This document shows positions 36,876 to 45,900 of a stretch of DNA of 64,000 nucleotides, piece after piece; position 1 is the stretch's first letter, and each line of letters opens with the position of its first letter. Origin of the DNA: Aliikangiella coralliicola. Its GTDB lineage: Bacteria; Pseudomonadota; Gammaproteobacteria; Enterobacterales; Kangiellaceae. The notes below the pieces were generated by a model. It ran no database searches and was not told the origin of the DNA. It worked only from the letters and a program-made list of their open reading frames with translations. The position numbers and the translations under genes are program-made. Where the stretch lies: assembly GCF_007004725.1 (NCBI RefSeq), contig NZ_ML660163.1:514915-578914 (forward strand), in the 5' to 3' direction.

Positions 36876-37490
36876 AATTCCTCTGTTCCTGTTTTGTTAT
36901 TTCTATTTTGAATCACTAACTTTTTAAACCAAAAATAAATATTTTAGGTTGTTTTGCTATTAAGCAGAGATAGTCGAGAGCTGTGACAAGCCAACTCATG
37001 CGCTCATTGACGCATACCTAAATTAGTTTTTTCACATTCAGTTTTTTCGACAACATCCCAAGTACTTGCACACTTAGTATCGAAAGTGAGTGCTACTCCA
37101 ACATCATTGTTATCTTCGATTTTAAATACTTAAAATTTAACAATCATGTAAAAACCGAGAGCATAGCTTGACTAACATCTGAATCTAAACCGATACGCTA
37201 GATTGTATATTTTTAATAAAGGACAAGTTGGTTGAACAAATTCTTTAGCTAACAAAAGTGAATTGTTGATGCAGACTTACCGGAGTGCTTATAAAAATCT
37301 CCGTGTCATTTTTACTCTTTGAACTTTTTAACTTTATCCTAGTTTTTTTGCTCCTTGCAAAGTTCATTATCAGAAGGTATGTATAAATACTAAAAGTACG
37401 CCCACAGGGCAAAAATACTATTCAATTAGAAATACTATTGCAACAACTTTATAGCGAATTGAGCGAACAACACGCAAATATCTCACTATG
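36876..37490. other. Long intergenic region upstream of RHS1
   Basis: These 615 bases presumably carry the RHS1 promoter. I see short inverted repeats only: ATGCG/CGCAT with an 8-base spacer (about 36998-37016), CGGAG/CTCCG (about 37281-37304) and GCCC-ACA-GGGC (about 37400-37410). None has a convincing U-tract. There is no copy of the TTCGCCA direct-repeat operator and no plausible small gene. Confidence 0.4.
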
Positions 37491-39755
37491 TTATTTTTCT
37501 AAAGTTTGTCGAATATTTTCCGCAAGCATTCTCTCATACTCATCGCCTCCTAAACCGCTCTGAATAAAGAGTTGCCGCATAGAATAATAGGCAAATGGCT
37601 CTGCGTTCGAATCAGGTAACCAACCATCAGCCATTAATCCGCGCAGCATATCTTTTACTTTTTCTGTTTGTCCACGAAAGACCAACCAGTCAGCGACATA
37701 TAAGTCCTGAGGGTATTCAAGGTTCGCTAATTGGCTATCAATCTGGCTTGCAATTCCTTGCCAGTTTTTATCACTCGACTTAGCCCGTAGTAATTGCACG
37801 TAAAAGATTCCAAGATAAAAATTATTTTTCGTTATTTCGACTTTTTCTAACTTAAATTCAGGAACTGCTCTTAAGAAAAGTCGTTCTGCCTCTTCATACT
37901 GCCCACTAAAAAACAACGACTGTGCATAAGGCATATCGAATTTATTGTTGTCGTGGTGCAATTGACGTCTTTGGTTAAAGACTTTTGCCGCAGCGTCAAA
38001 CTCTCCAAGTGCTACTTTTAATGTTGCCTTCACATACAGCGTGAAAGACGGATTCAGATTTTTTCCCTCAAACTCTTCAACAATCTGACTAACACGATCA
38101 TGCTTACCGAGAGATAAAAGAACCTGCGCCTGAGTCAATCGATAATTGGGTTGCCGTTCTAACATAAGCGGGTTCTCGTCAGCCCAATTTAAAAAAGCCT
38201 TTGCTCGCGAAGTTGTCAATGGAAAAAAATCAAGTTGCTCAACGGGGCGATTATGATAATCAGGCTCAAGAGTCAGTGCTCGCTGATAATAATACTCAGC
38301 TTGAGAGACTTTGCGCAGGTTTAAAAAGGAGTACGCCAGACTTCGATTAATAATCGGTGACATTGGCGATAGTTCATAAGCCTGTTTGGTCATCTCCAAA
38401 GCCTTGTCGTATTGTCCCATATCCCTGATTAGATTGCCGTACCACATGTAAACAAATGGATAATTCGGTGATAGCTGAACAGCGCGATCAAATAGCTTCT
38501 CAGCTTCTTCACGCTGTCCCTCGCTATTCAAAAGAAAGGCTTTGGCGGCAATAGCTTGTCCAAGATCAGGTTGCTTGGACAAAGCACTATCCAGCAGCGG
38601 TTTACATTTCCTTAAAGCCTGTGACAGATTCAAGTCTGAATAAATATATAAAAAATGATAAGTTTCGCAAAGTGCGACAGAAGCGAGTGGAAATAATTTT
38701 TCTTCGAGTTGCAACTGTTCAAGAATTGATTTTGCTTGTTCAAGACTGTTTACCGTTCTTTGCTCCCACAAATGGCGGGCCAACAAATATTGATCGAAAA
38801 CACGCTTTTCTACAGCACTTTCAGAAAAGGTATTGACTGATTGCTGCTTTTGAAACAGGGCAAGCAAATCTTCAACAATCAAATCCTGTAAGCCAAACAA
38901 ATCCCTTTCGCTACCTTCAAATACCTTCGCCCAAACGACTTCTTTATTGTTGACGTTCTCAAGTTGCAGAAATACGCGAACTTTTCCAGCTTGCTGGCTG
39001 ATGCGGCCTCTTAGAATTGTTTGCGACTCAACAACGTCATTTTCCGACTGCAGATTAATGATTTTAAGCCCACCAATATGCATCAGCTGAGTTAACAACA
39101 CGTCGTTCAAAGCGGATAGTCGATCAGATTGACTATGTTGCTCGAAACGTAGTTTGACAAACGCCACCGAGGAAATTTTGTTAATTTTCAAATCAGCGGT
39201 CGGAGTTTGCTGCTCAATCGTTGCATCATCTGGCCCCAATTCATACAAGAACAATAGCCCAACAAGCAAAATAGCTGGCAGTAATACACCTAGCCAACGA
39301 TAGCGGCCGGTCACTTTCGCTTTATTTTCATTAGTTACTTTTGGCTGCGCGTCTGGCGTGGTTGCTGTTGGTGATGGCAGTTCAACCGGCACAATTAACC
39401 GATATCCTTTTCCTGAGACTCTTTCAATAAACTGTTTCTGTTTGCCGGTATCACCAAGCGCTTTACGCAGTTGTGCAACCGCCTGATAAAGCGAGCTGTC
39501 AGAAACAACCTGTCCAGGCCAGATTTTCTCAAATAGTAGTTCCTGACTGACCGGCTCTCCAGCCTTCTCAGCCAGACAAACCAGTAATGTCATCACTTTA
39601 GGAACGAGAACGACTTCTTGCCTGTCTGCTTTAATTTCATCAGCATTAGACTTATCATTTCCGCAACCGCTATCAGCCAGCTCGTTTCGGCTAATGCGAT
39701 TAAGTGCAGGTTCTACTGTCCACTTTCCTAGTTTGAATGTTGATTGAGCGCTCAA
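37491..39755 (-). CDS. CadC-like winged-helix regulator with TM and TPR domains
   Basis: The 754-residue protein has an N-terminal OmpR/CadC-type winged-helix DNA-binding domain (about 45-125; SDSSLYQAVAQLRKALGD...FIERVSGKGYRLIVPVE). A proline/threonine linker, one TM helix (154-171) and a large periplasmic part with TPR-like repeats (about 355-650; KALEMTKQAYELSPMSP) follow. Such proteins are one-component membrane-bound transcription factors that sense outside signals. It is divergent from the amidohydrolase gene (214-base gap), which is a likely target, and lies upstream of RHS1 in the same orientation. Confidence 0.87.
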   Translation of the reverse strand: MSAQSTFKLGKWTVEPALNRISRNELADSGCGNDKSNADEIKADRQEVVLVPKVMTLLVCLAEKAGEPVSQELLFEKIWPGQVVSDSSLYQAVAQLRKALGDTGKQKQFIERVSGKGYRLIVPVELPSPTATTPDAQPKVTNENKAKVTGRYRWLGVLLPAILLVGLLFLYELGPDDATIEQQTPTADLKINKISSVAFVKLRFEQHSQSDRLSALNDVLLTQLMHIGGLKIINLQSENDVVESQTILRGRISQQAGKVRVFLQLENVNNKEVVWAKVFEGSERDLFGLQDLIVEDLLALFQKQQSVNTFSESAVEKRVFDQYLLARHLWEQRTVNSLEQAKSILEQLQLEEKLFPLASVALCETYHFLYIYSDLNLSQALRKCKPLLDSALSKQPDLGQAIAAKAFLLNSEGQREEAEKLFDRAVQLSPNYPFVYMWYGNLIRDMGQYDKALEMTKQAYELSPMSPIINRSLAYSFLNLRKVSQAEYYYQRALTLEPDYHNRPVEQLDFFPLTTSRAKAFLNWADENPLMLERQPNYRLTQAQVLLSLGKHDRVSQIVEEFEGKNLNPSFTLYVKATLKVALGEFDAAAKVFNQRRQLHHDNNKFDMPYAQSLFFSGQYEEAERLFLRAVPEFKLEKVEITKNNFYLGIFYVQLLRAKSSDKNWQGIASQIDSQLANLEYPQDLYVADWLVFRGQTEKVKDMLRGLMADGWLPDSNAEPFAYYSMRQLFIQSGLGGDEYERMLAENIRQTLEK

Positions 39756-39969
39756 ATGTCTTCCTATCTGAAGGTAATGACAAGGGTTATTCTATCAAAA
39801 TACTAGCATCTATCTGATTGATTTTTAAGGATTAAGAAAAATTTTAGAAATTTTCAGACTATTTTTAAGCATTCAATCTCTGGTCAATGGCACAGTCACT
39901 ACTCGACACAATATTAACGGCTAATTTTCAACAATTAAAACACTTTGTTGACGCCTATGAGGACAAATA

Positions 39970-41556
39970 ATGAACCAACCGAGTAAGAGATTTTATTTAA
40001 TATCGCAGATACGAAACTACTTACGTTCGTTAGAACTGGTGCGTACTTTTACCCTGTTTAGCCTTTCAATACTTTCAGGGCTTTCTATTTTCTGCGTTGC
40101 CGCGAATATCCCCCCAAAAAATTTAGCGGCAGATGAGCTAGTAATCAAAAACATTACCTTAATTTCTCCAGAGCGTCACACAGCTTTGGAAAATGCTTAT
40201 GTTCGAATTGTTAACGGGGAAATTAAAGAAGTTTCTACAAAACCAATCATCTCACCGAATAATGCAGCGCAGATTGACGGAACAGGGAAATATCTTACGC
40301 CAGGTTTGATGGATTCCCATGTCCATGTTTCAAGAATGCCCGGAATAGTATTCAAAGGTAAAGATCCGACAAAATTGCTTCAGCTGCAAAACTCATTTTT
40401 AGCTCAACAACCGAGAAGTTATCTTTATTTTGGTGTTACTCAATTACTTGATCCCTCACAATCAAAACAGTCTATCGTTACCTTTAATTCCAGCCTACAA
40501 AAACCCAAGCTTTTTCATTGCGGAGCGGCACCAATATTGGGTGGTTATCCAACAGTCTGGATTGACAAGCACGAAGCGCCGAAGGTTTTTGACTACATCA
40601 TTCTGGATCAGGACACGGCTCAGTCGTTGCCGGAAAACATTGACCTTGCTCAACATACGCCAGAAGCCGTTGTCAGGCGCATGGCTGAAGATGGCGCTAT
40701 CTGCGTTAAAGTATTTATTGAGGATGGTTTCGGCACGGATAAAAACTGGCCGCTAATCAGCGAGGGATTATTGCTCAGAGTAAAGAAAGCCGCCAAAAAA
40801 CACGGATTAATCATGTTGGCTCATGCAAATGCTATAGATATGCAAAAAATTGCTCTGCAGCTTGAAGTGGATGCAATTGCACACGGCATGTGGAATTGGA
40901 ATCAATACGACGGACACAAGGGATTGCCTATTGAAATTCGTGAAATACTGGATGGCGTGATAGAACAAAACATCATTTTTCAACCGACCTTTAATGTAAT
41001 GGATGGATTAAAAGGCGTTACAGTTCCGGGCGTACTCAACGAGCCACTTTACCAAAAAGTCGTTTCGAAAGCTGCGCTGGATTGGTATCACTCGAAGGAA
41101 GGACTGTGGTTTAGAGATGAAATGGTCAACGGGTTTGGAGACCTTCCGCTGGAAAAAATACATCGACGCCAGGATATTGTTATCTCTCAAGGCGAGCGTG
41201 TAGTTCAGTATTTAGACGGACAAAATTATCCATTAGTGCTCGCAAGCGATACACCATCGTCACCCACATTCGCAGCACAGCCAGGCTATTCGACATTTGC
41301 GGAGTTAAAACACTTACATAAAGTAGGTGTTTCGTTGCAACGAATTTTTGAAGCTGCGACTATCAACAATGCGAAAGCATTTAAACTGGATAAAAGTTAT
41401 GGAACTGTAGAACCAGGGAAAGTAGCCAACTTGTTGATTCTTGATGAGAGCCCTTTAAAAACAATTGAAGCTTATAACGCAATTGATAAAGTAATTGTTA
41501 ATGGTGAGGTGATTGAAAGGGAATCTCTGGCTGTTGGTAATAGCAAACATCAATAG
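39970..41556 (+). CDS. Exported amidohydrolase
   Basis: This 528-residue member of the amidohydrolase superfamily has a hydrophobic N-terminal segment (about 27-45), suggesting export. Metal motif GLMDSHVHV (H117, H119) is followed by CVKVFIEDGFG (possible bridging lysine), MLAHAN and AIAHGMW histidines, and LASDTPSSPT (catalytic Asp). The end ...YGTVEPGKVANLLILDESPL is typical of prolidase/imidazolonepropionase relatives. GAGGA precedes the ATG correctly. It is divergent from a CadC-like regulator and ended by a hairpin terminator at 41570. It is related in type, but not closely, to the amidohydrolase at 10023. Confidence 0.87.
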   Translation: MNQPSKRFYLISQIRNYLRSLELVRTFTLFSLSILSGLSIFCVAANIPPKNLAADELVIKNITLISPERHTALENAYVRIVNGEIKEVSTKPIISPNNAAQIDGTGKYLTPGLMDSHVHVSRMPGIVFKGKDPTKLLQLQNSFLAQQPRSYLYFGVTQLLDPSQSKQSIVTFNSSLQKPKLFHCGAAPILGGYPTVWIDKHEAPKVFDYIILDQDTAQSLPENIDLAQHTPEAVVRRMAEDGAICVKVFIEDGFGTDKNWPLISEGLLLRVKKAAKKHGLIMLAHANAIDMQKIALQLEVDAIAHGMWNWNQYDGHKGLPIEIREILDGVIEQNIIFQPTFNVMDGLKGVTVPGVLNEPLYQKVVSKAALDWYHSKEGLWFRDEMVNGFGDLPLEKIHRRQDIVISQGERVVQYLDGQNYPLVLASDTPSSPTFAAQPGYSTFAELKHLHKVGVSLQRIFEAATINNAKAFKLDKSYGTVEPGKVANLLILDESPLKTIEAYNAIDKVIVNGEVIERESLAVGNSKHQ

Positions 41557-41569
41557 AGCACAACTAATA

Positions 41570-41606
41570 AAACCTCGAACAAGCTCATAGAGACTCGTCG
41601 AGGTTT
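41570..41606. terminator. Bidirectional terminator
   Basis: AAACCTCGA (41570-41578) pairs with TCGAGGTTT (41598-41606) around a 19-base loop. Placed between the convergent amidohydrolase and small-secreted-protein genes, it can serve both strands. A similar hairpin follows the paralogous gene (42288-42323), showing that the terminator was copied along with the gene. Confidence 0.65.
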
Positions 41607-41642
41607 CATCAATAATCTATTGCAAGAATATGAGTGCAATTA

Positions 41643-41939
41643 TCACTTCAAATATTTTTTCTCATGAAATAATTGATAGTGAACTGTCTTTTTTACTAAT
41701 TTAGGTATGCCAAACTCATAACTCATCACCCAATCAGTAGTAACCTTGGTCGCAGGACAGCTCACATATCCAGTTGAACTTTCGTGAGTATCCACCAATG
41801 GAATAGTAAAAACATTGACAGGCATATATTCACATTCAGTAACGTAGGTGTTACCACCTGTTTGTACTGCACTAGCATTTATTGAAAGCAAGATGGAACT
41901 GGCCATTGTAATAGATGTTATAGTTTTTAAAAGTTTCAT
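41643..41939 (-). CDS. Small secreted Cys protein (copy 1)
   Basis: The 98-residue product from ATG 41939 (MKLLKTITSITMASSIL) has a signal peptide ending near ASA. A mature part of about 75 residues contains GGNTYVTECEY and CPATK, with two cysteines that could form one disulfide. No family is recognised. An AAGGA Shine-Dalgarno is present. A close paralogue lies at 42353, sharing leader, length and terminator. Upstream at 42053-42080 is the 21-bp-spaced direct-repeat operator also found at the RHS2 promoter, which ties this gene to the RHS2 regulon. Confidence 0.8.
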   Translation of the reverse strand: MKLLKTITSITMASSILLSINASAVQTGGNTYVTECEYMPVNVFTIPLVDTHESSTGYVSCPATKVTTDWVMSYEFGIPKLVKKTVHYQLFHEKKYLK

Positions 41940-42052
41940 ATAAAAATCCTTATTGATTAGTTTAGAAAAAAAATTAATTAGATTTAAATCAAAATTTGTC
42001 ACTAATTAACAAGGTGATTTTTTCAGAAATGACACACAAAAGATTTTAAATA

Positions 42053-42080
42053 TTCGCCAAAAAGTAGTACATATTCGCCA
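42053..42080 (-). promoter_or_regulatory. Direct-repeat operator, AraC-type spacing (site 1)
   Basis: TTCGCCA at 42053-42059 and again at 42074-42080, exactly 21 bases apart, with AAAAGTAGTACATA between. The whole 30-base element matches the RHS2 site (48191-48220) at 27 positions. On the minus strand a TAAAAT -10-like sequence follows 11 bases after the proximal TGGCGAA, and copy 1 of the small secreted gene begins about 113 bases downstream. The rest of the 41940-42352 gap contains only this and the terminator at 42288. Confidence 0.65.
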
Positions 42081-42287
42081 CATGAGTGATAACTGCATAA
42101 TTTTGCTCCCCCCCACAAGAACCTCACTTAGTGGCAAGGCACAATTAGTATCTAAGTCTAAACTTGTTACAGTCATTATTTTTGAGTTTCAGTTCTCAGC
42201 TACTTTGCGATTAATAAAGTAACTGTAGATAAAAGGGGAGCAATTGTCGTTGGCAATAGGAAATACAGGCAAAACTCAATGACTAAA

Positions 42288-42323
42288 AACCTCGAACAAT
42301 CTTAGTGAGATTTGTCGAGGCTT
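42288..42323. terminator. Terminator after copy 2
   Basis: AACCTCGA (42288-42295) pairs with TCGAGG (42315-42320), followed by CTTAATT. It is a diverged duplicate of the hairpin at 41570-41606. It lies about 30 bases beyond the stop of the copy 2 gene on the minus strand, whose transcript would end with a T-rich stretch. Confidence 0.5.
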
Positions 42324-42352
42324 AATTAGTTGTCTGTCGAGAATGATGATTG

Positions 42353-42649
42353 TCACTTCATATATTTTTTCTCATAAAACAAATGATAATGAACTGCTTT
42401 TCTCACGTACTCGACTTCTCCGCTATCAAAATTATGCACGATAGTATTCACAATTTTAGTTGCAGGACAAGACTTGTAACCATTCGTACTTTCAAGGGTA
42501 TCGACCAGAGGAATGGTAAACTCACCGACCGGCATGTATTCGCATTCAGTGACATAGGTTTTTCCTCCAGTTTGCACAGCATTGGTATTAATTGAAAATA
42601 GAATAGAGCCAGCTATCGCAAAAGAAGTTATAGTTTTTAAAAGTTTCAT
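42353..42649 (-). CDS. Small secreted Cys protein (copy 2)
   Basis: The 98-residue product from ATG 42649 (MKLLKTITSFAIAGSIL) is a tandem paralogue of the 41643 protein. It has the same length, signal peptide, GGKTYVTECEYMPVG start of the mature part and CPATK motif, and a Lys-rich YEKKYMK end. It has no operator of its own. It lies 108 bases downstream of the two-TM gene and RHS2 on the same strand with no terminator seen between, so it may be transcribed from the RHS2 promoter. A role beside RHS2 is inferred. Confidence 0.8.
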   Translation of the reverse strand: MKLLKTITSFAIAGSILFSINTNAVQTGGKTYVTECEYMPVGEFTIPLVDTLESTNGYKSCPATKIVNTIVHNFDSGEVEYVRKAVHYHLFYEKKYMK

Positions 42650-42757
42650 ATAGAAATCCTTATTAATTACTTTGGCATTGAACTCATTAACAATTGGTTT
42701 TTGCAAGTGTAATTCTTACAAACTCCAATTTTGTATTACTCGTGAATTGACTAGCAA

Positions 42758-42976
42758 CTAGCTCCTTCCACGTAAATATATAATAAGATCAATAACCACT
42801 GTTACTATTGAAACAAGGAAGCAGGTGATTGTGGTAACTATCAGAAATTCAAAAAAATCAGTTTCCCACTTCCAAATATCAAATACAAAATCAAGTATCC
42901 AAACACTAAGAAAACTCAAGAAAAATAGACTCACAAAGTACTTTGTATAGAGTAATTTTAATTTAGTCTTTTTCAT
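42758..42976 (-). CDS. Small two-TM membrane protein, candidate RHS2 immunity
   Basis: This 72-residue protein has two hydrophobic helices (about residues 13-31 and 44-66) separated by a short acidic/aromatic loop (DIWKWETDFFE). Its ATG lies inside the last 14 bases of RHS2 in another frame, so translation is coupled to that toxin-like gene. No domain is recognised. A small membrane protein directly after an RHS gene with a hydrophobic tip is the classic position for an immunity protein against a membrane-active toxin, but this is inferred from position alone. Confidence 0.6.
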   Translation of the reverse strand: MKKTKLKLLYTKYFVSLFFLSFLSVWILDFVFDIWKWETDFFEFLIVTTITCFLVSIVTVVIDLIIYLRGRS

Positions 42977-45900
42977 CTTTAAAATAATCCATTACAGTAT
43001 TTTTTACGTCACTACCAGCGCCCACAATATCGGCCCCCAAGTCAGTAACAAACTTTCCGAAAGCGTTAGGAGTACCTTTTTTTCCAAATAAAACATTATT
43101 AGCGCCAACTGTCGCATTGCTTAACCCTTCTCCAACCACAGAACCCAAACCTCCAAAAATAGCCCCTTCAGTGGCAGAACTCCCTAATGCATCGAGCGAG
43201 GGGAAACTTCCATCCGAATCACCCTGTAAACCATCAACTAGGCTATTTGTGACAGTTCCTAGAGCACCTAAAGTCGCACCAACAGCTGCATTCCCACCAG
43301 CATTCACAGCCATGCTTTGAGCAGCTGTCAGCCCCATACCTGCGACACTCGCGCCAATTGACTCAGCTAATCCCACTCCAGTAGCACCAACAGCCGCTGC
43401 AACCGCAACTTGCGTATAATCAACATTATCAAAGCCTTTTGTTAAGCCTTGAGCAACGAAATTAACCCCGCCTCCAACGAGTGCACCAAATAAAACCCAT
43501 GGTGCCTCACCATTAGGATCTGTAAATTTATAAGGATTGTTATTAGCATAAGCAAACCTGTTAAAAGTATATACATCACGATAGCCTACTGGATCATTCG
43601 AATAAAACCTTCCAATAACAGGATCATAATATCGAGCCTGCATGTAGTTAAGTCCAAGACTCTTATCAAACTTGTGGCCTGTATACCCAACCTCATCTTT
43701 CGGCGTTTCAATACTTTCACCAAATGGCTGGTAATGCATATTTGCAGTAACCGTTCCAGATGAATTAGATTCCGCAGCCGGACTTCCTAAAAAGTCTGTG
43801 TGCACATAAGTGATTGTTGAACCTTTTTTGCGAGCGACTAACTTTTTACCCAGGTGATAATAATTAACATGAGTTCCGTTGATTTTTCGGTAAACCAACT
43901 GTCCATCACGTGAATACATTGAGTAGCTAGTTCCTTGGTCATCAACAGTTTTAACACGCTTACCATTACCATCATAAACATAAGAACCGGCATCCGATGA
44001 ATACATTTGCTCAGCAGTGTTGTAATTAAAAGTATGAACACCATTGCTAGTCACATTACCTTTATCGTCATACTGGAATGAACGCGATAAATAGCCGGTC
44101 ACTGAAGCAAGCTGTTTATTGCTGTTGTAATGATAATTAAGAGACTTATTACCGATTTTGTAGAAAGTGATATTCCCCATCGAATCATAAGCGACCTCAC
44201 CAGTACCAGAATAACTGTCAGTGATGCGATCTAGTCGATCAAGCCCATCATAAGTCGCTCTAAAATCATAAACATTTTTATTGCTGGAAATTTGATCATC
44301 CCAGAAAGTTAGATTGCTATTCGCGTCATATGTAAATGCTTGTTTAATTGCGTAGACATCGACAGCCCCATCAGGTCGTCTAGCGGCAACCGCTCTACTC
44401 GGCGCTGAGATTGTTGCCGACGTTGTCGCTGTACCGGCAGACTCCAAACTCCGAGTTGCTATAGGCGGATTCTTAATGGGATCGATTCCAATCGGTTTAA
44501 TGCCTATCGGATCAATTGGTGTCAGACCACCGCCACCACCACCTTGTTGAGTGATTTTGTCGTAGGTAGTTGATGGTAACCCTGAAGTGTTTTGGGTCAT
44601 CTTATAGTAATAGTCATTACCGTACAGATGTGATTTTAGTGCGCCATTTGCATGGTAAGTCGCGTGCGTCGCATGAGCTCCTGCAGTGGTTGGCTGTCCT
44701 AGCGCATTAGGCACGAATGCGATTTTAGTACCACTTGGATATCTTAAGTCACTTAAATGGCCATTACTGTTATAGAAATAATCCAAAACAAAATTATTTG
44801 AATCAACCGATAATGTTTCTTTCTCTAATAACTTCTCACTGTTGTATGTGTAAGCGGTAGTAACATTACCCGCAGTTAATGTTTTTAACAGATTATTTTT
44901 GTCATAAACAAAAGTTTTATCCGGGCTATTGTCAGCATAATTAATACTACGCACGTTTCCTAAATTATCGTATGCATAGGTGGCTTTATCGCTTGAACTC
45001 ACTGAATTATCACAAGAACCAGTGCTGCTTGATACTGAACTTCCTTTTGCGCTCCACAACAACTCGTTGAGTGCGTTATAAGAGACCGCAGTATTGCCTA
45101 CATCTGGACGAGTTGTTTTACAGTGTCTTTGATAACCATCATAAACACGACGCTCGGTAATACCTCCTTGAGTTATCGAAGTTAAATTGCCAAAAATATT
45201 ATAGTTAAGAGTGGTATTGGTATTTTCTGGCGCAGCAATATAAGTCGCCAAACTTTGACTCGGCGAACCATAAGCCAAATACGTAGTGGTCGTTTGATGA
45301 CCTTTATTATCATTAACACGAACTCGATTACCTGATAGATAACTGTAGCCGATGGAACCAGAGCTCGTATTGTCATCTACATTGACGACTCTTCCCAAAG
45401 CATCATATTTCGTTTCTCGGCCATAGTTAGTCGTTGAACTCAGCCAGGGATTACTTTGGTAAGTCGGTCGATTAAATGCATCGTAACTTGTTCGCGTATA
45501 GCGAGTCGTTGACGATTTAGCTTTATCCCACTCTTTGATCATTCGAGGACGAAGTAAATTATCAAAGTAGGTTATTTTTTGATAGTTACCGCGCGTAATG
45601 GTTTGTTTTAGCATGCCGCTAAAAACGTAATTTAGACCGTCACTGCCTGACGTTGTCGTGTAACCAATAGTGGTATTTAACCAACGGTTATCACAAGGAT
45701 CAATTAAAGTTAAACGACCAATAGAATTGTAACTATATCTGGTACAGTGGTTTTCAAAATCTGTTACTTTGGTAACCAGGCCATCATTGTTAACTTCCAG
45801 ATAAGCATATTGGCTAGTGGTACTTTTACTTTGAGGCGTACCAATAGTTTGCGCTTTACCCCGCTTGTAATTTGAAAACTCAACCCATCGGCTTGCACTA

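Noticed and set aside
37400-37410. GCCC-ACA-GGGC hairpin as terminator of the CadC-like gene
   Set aside because: Only four pairs and a weak T run; too weak to call.
36876-37490. Copy of the TTCGCCA direct-repeat operator in front of RHS1
   Set aside because: I looked for it on both strands and found none, so RHS1 is not placed in the RHS2 regulon.
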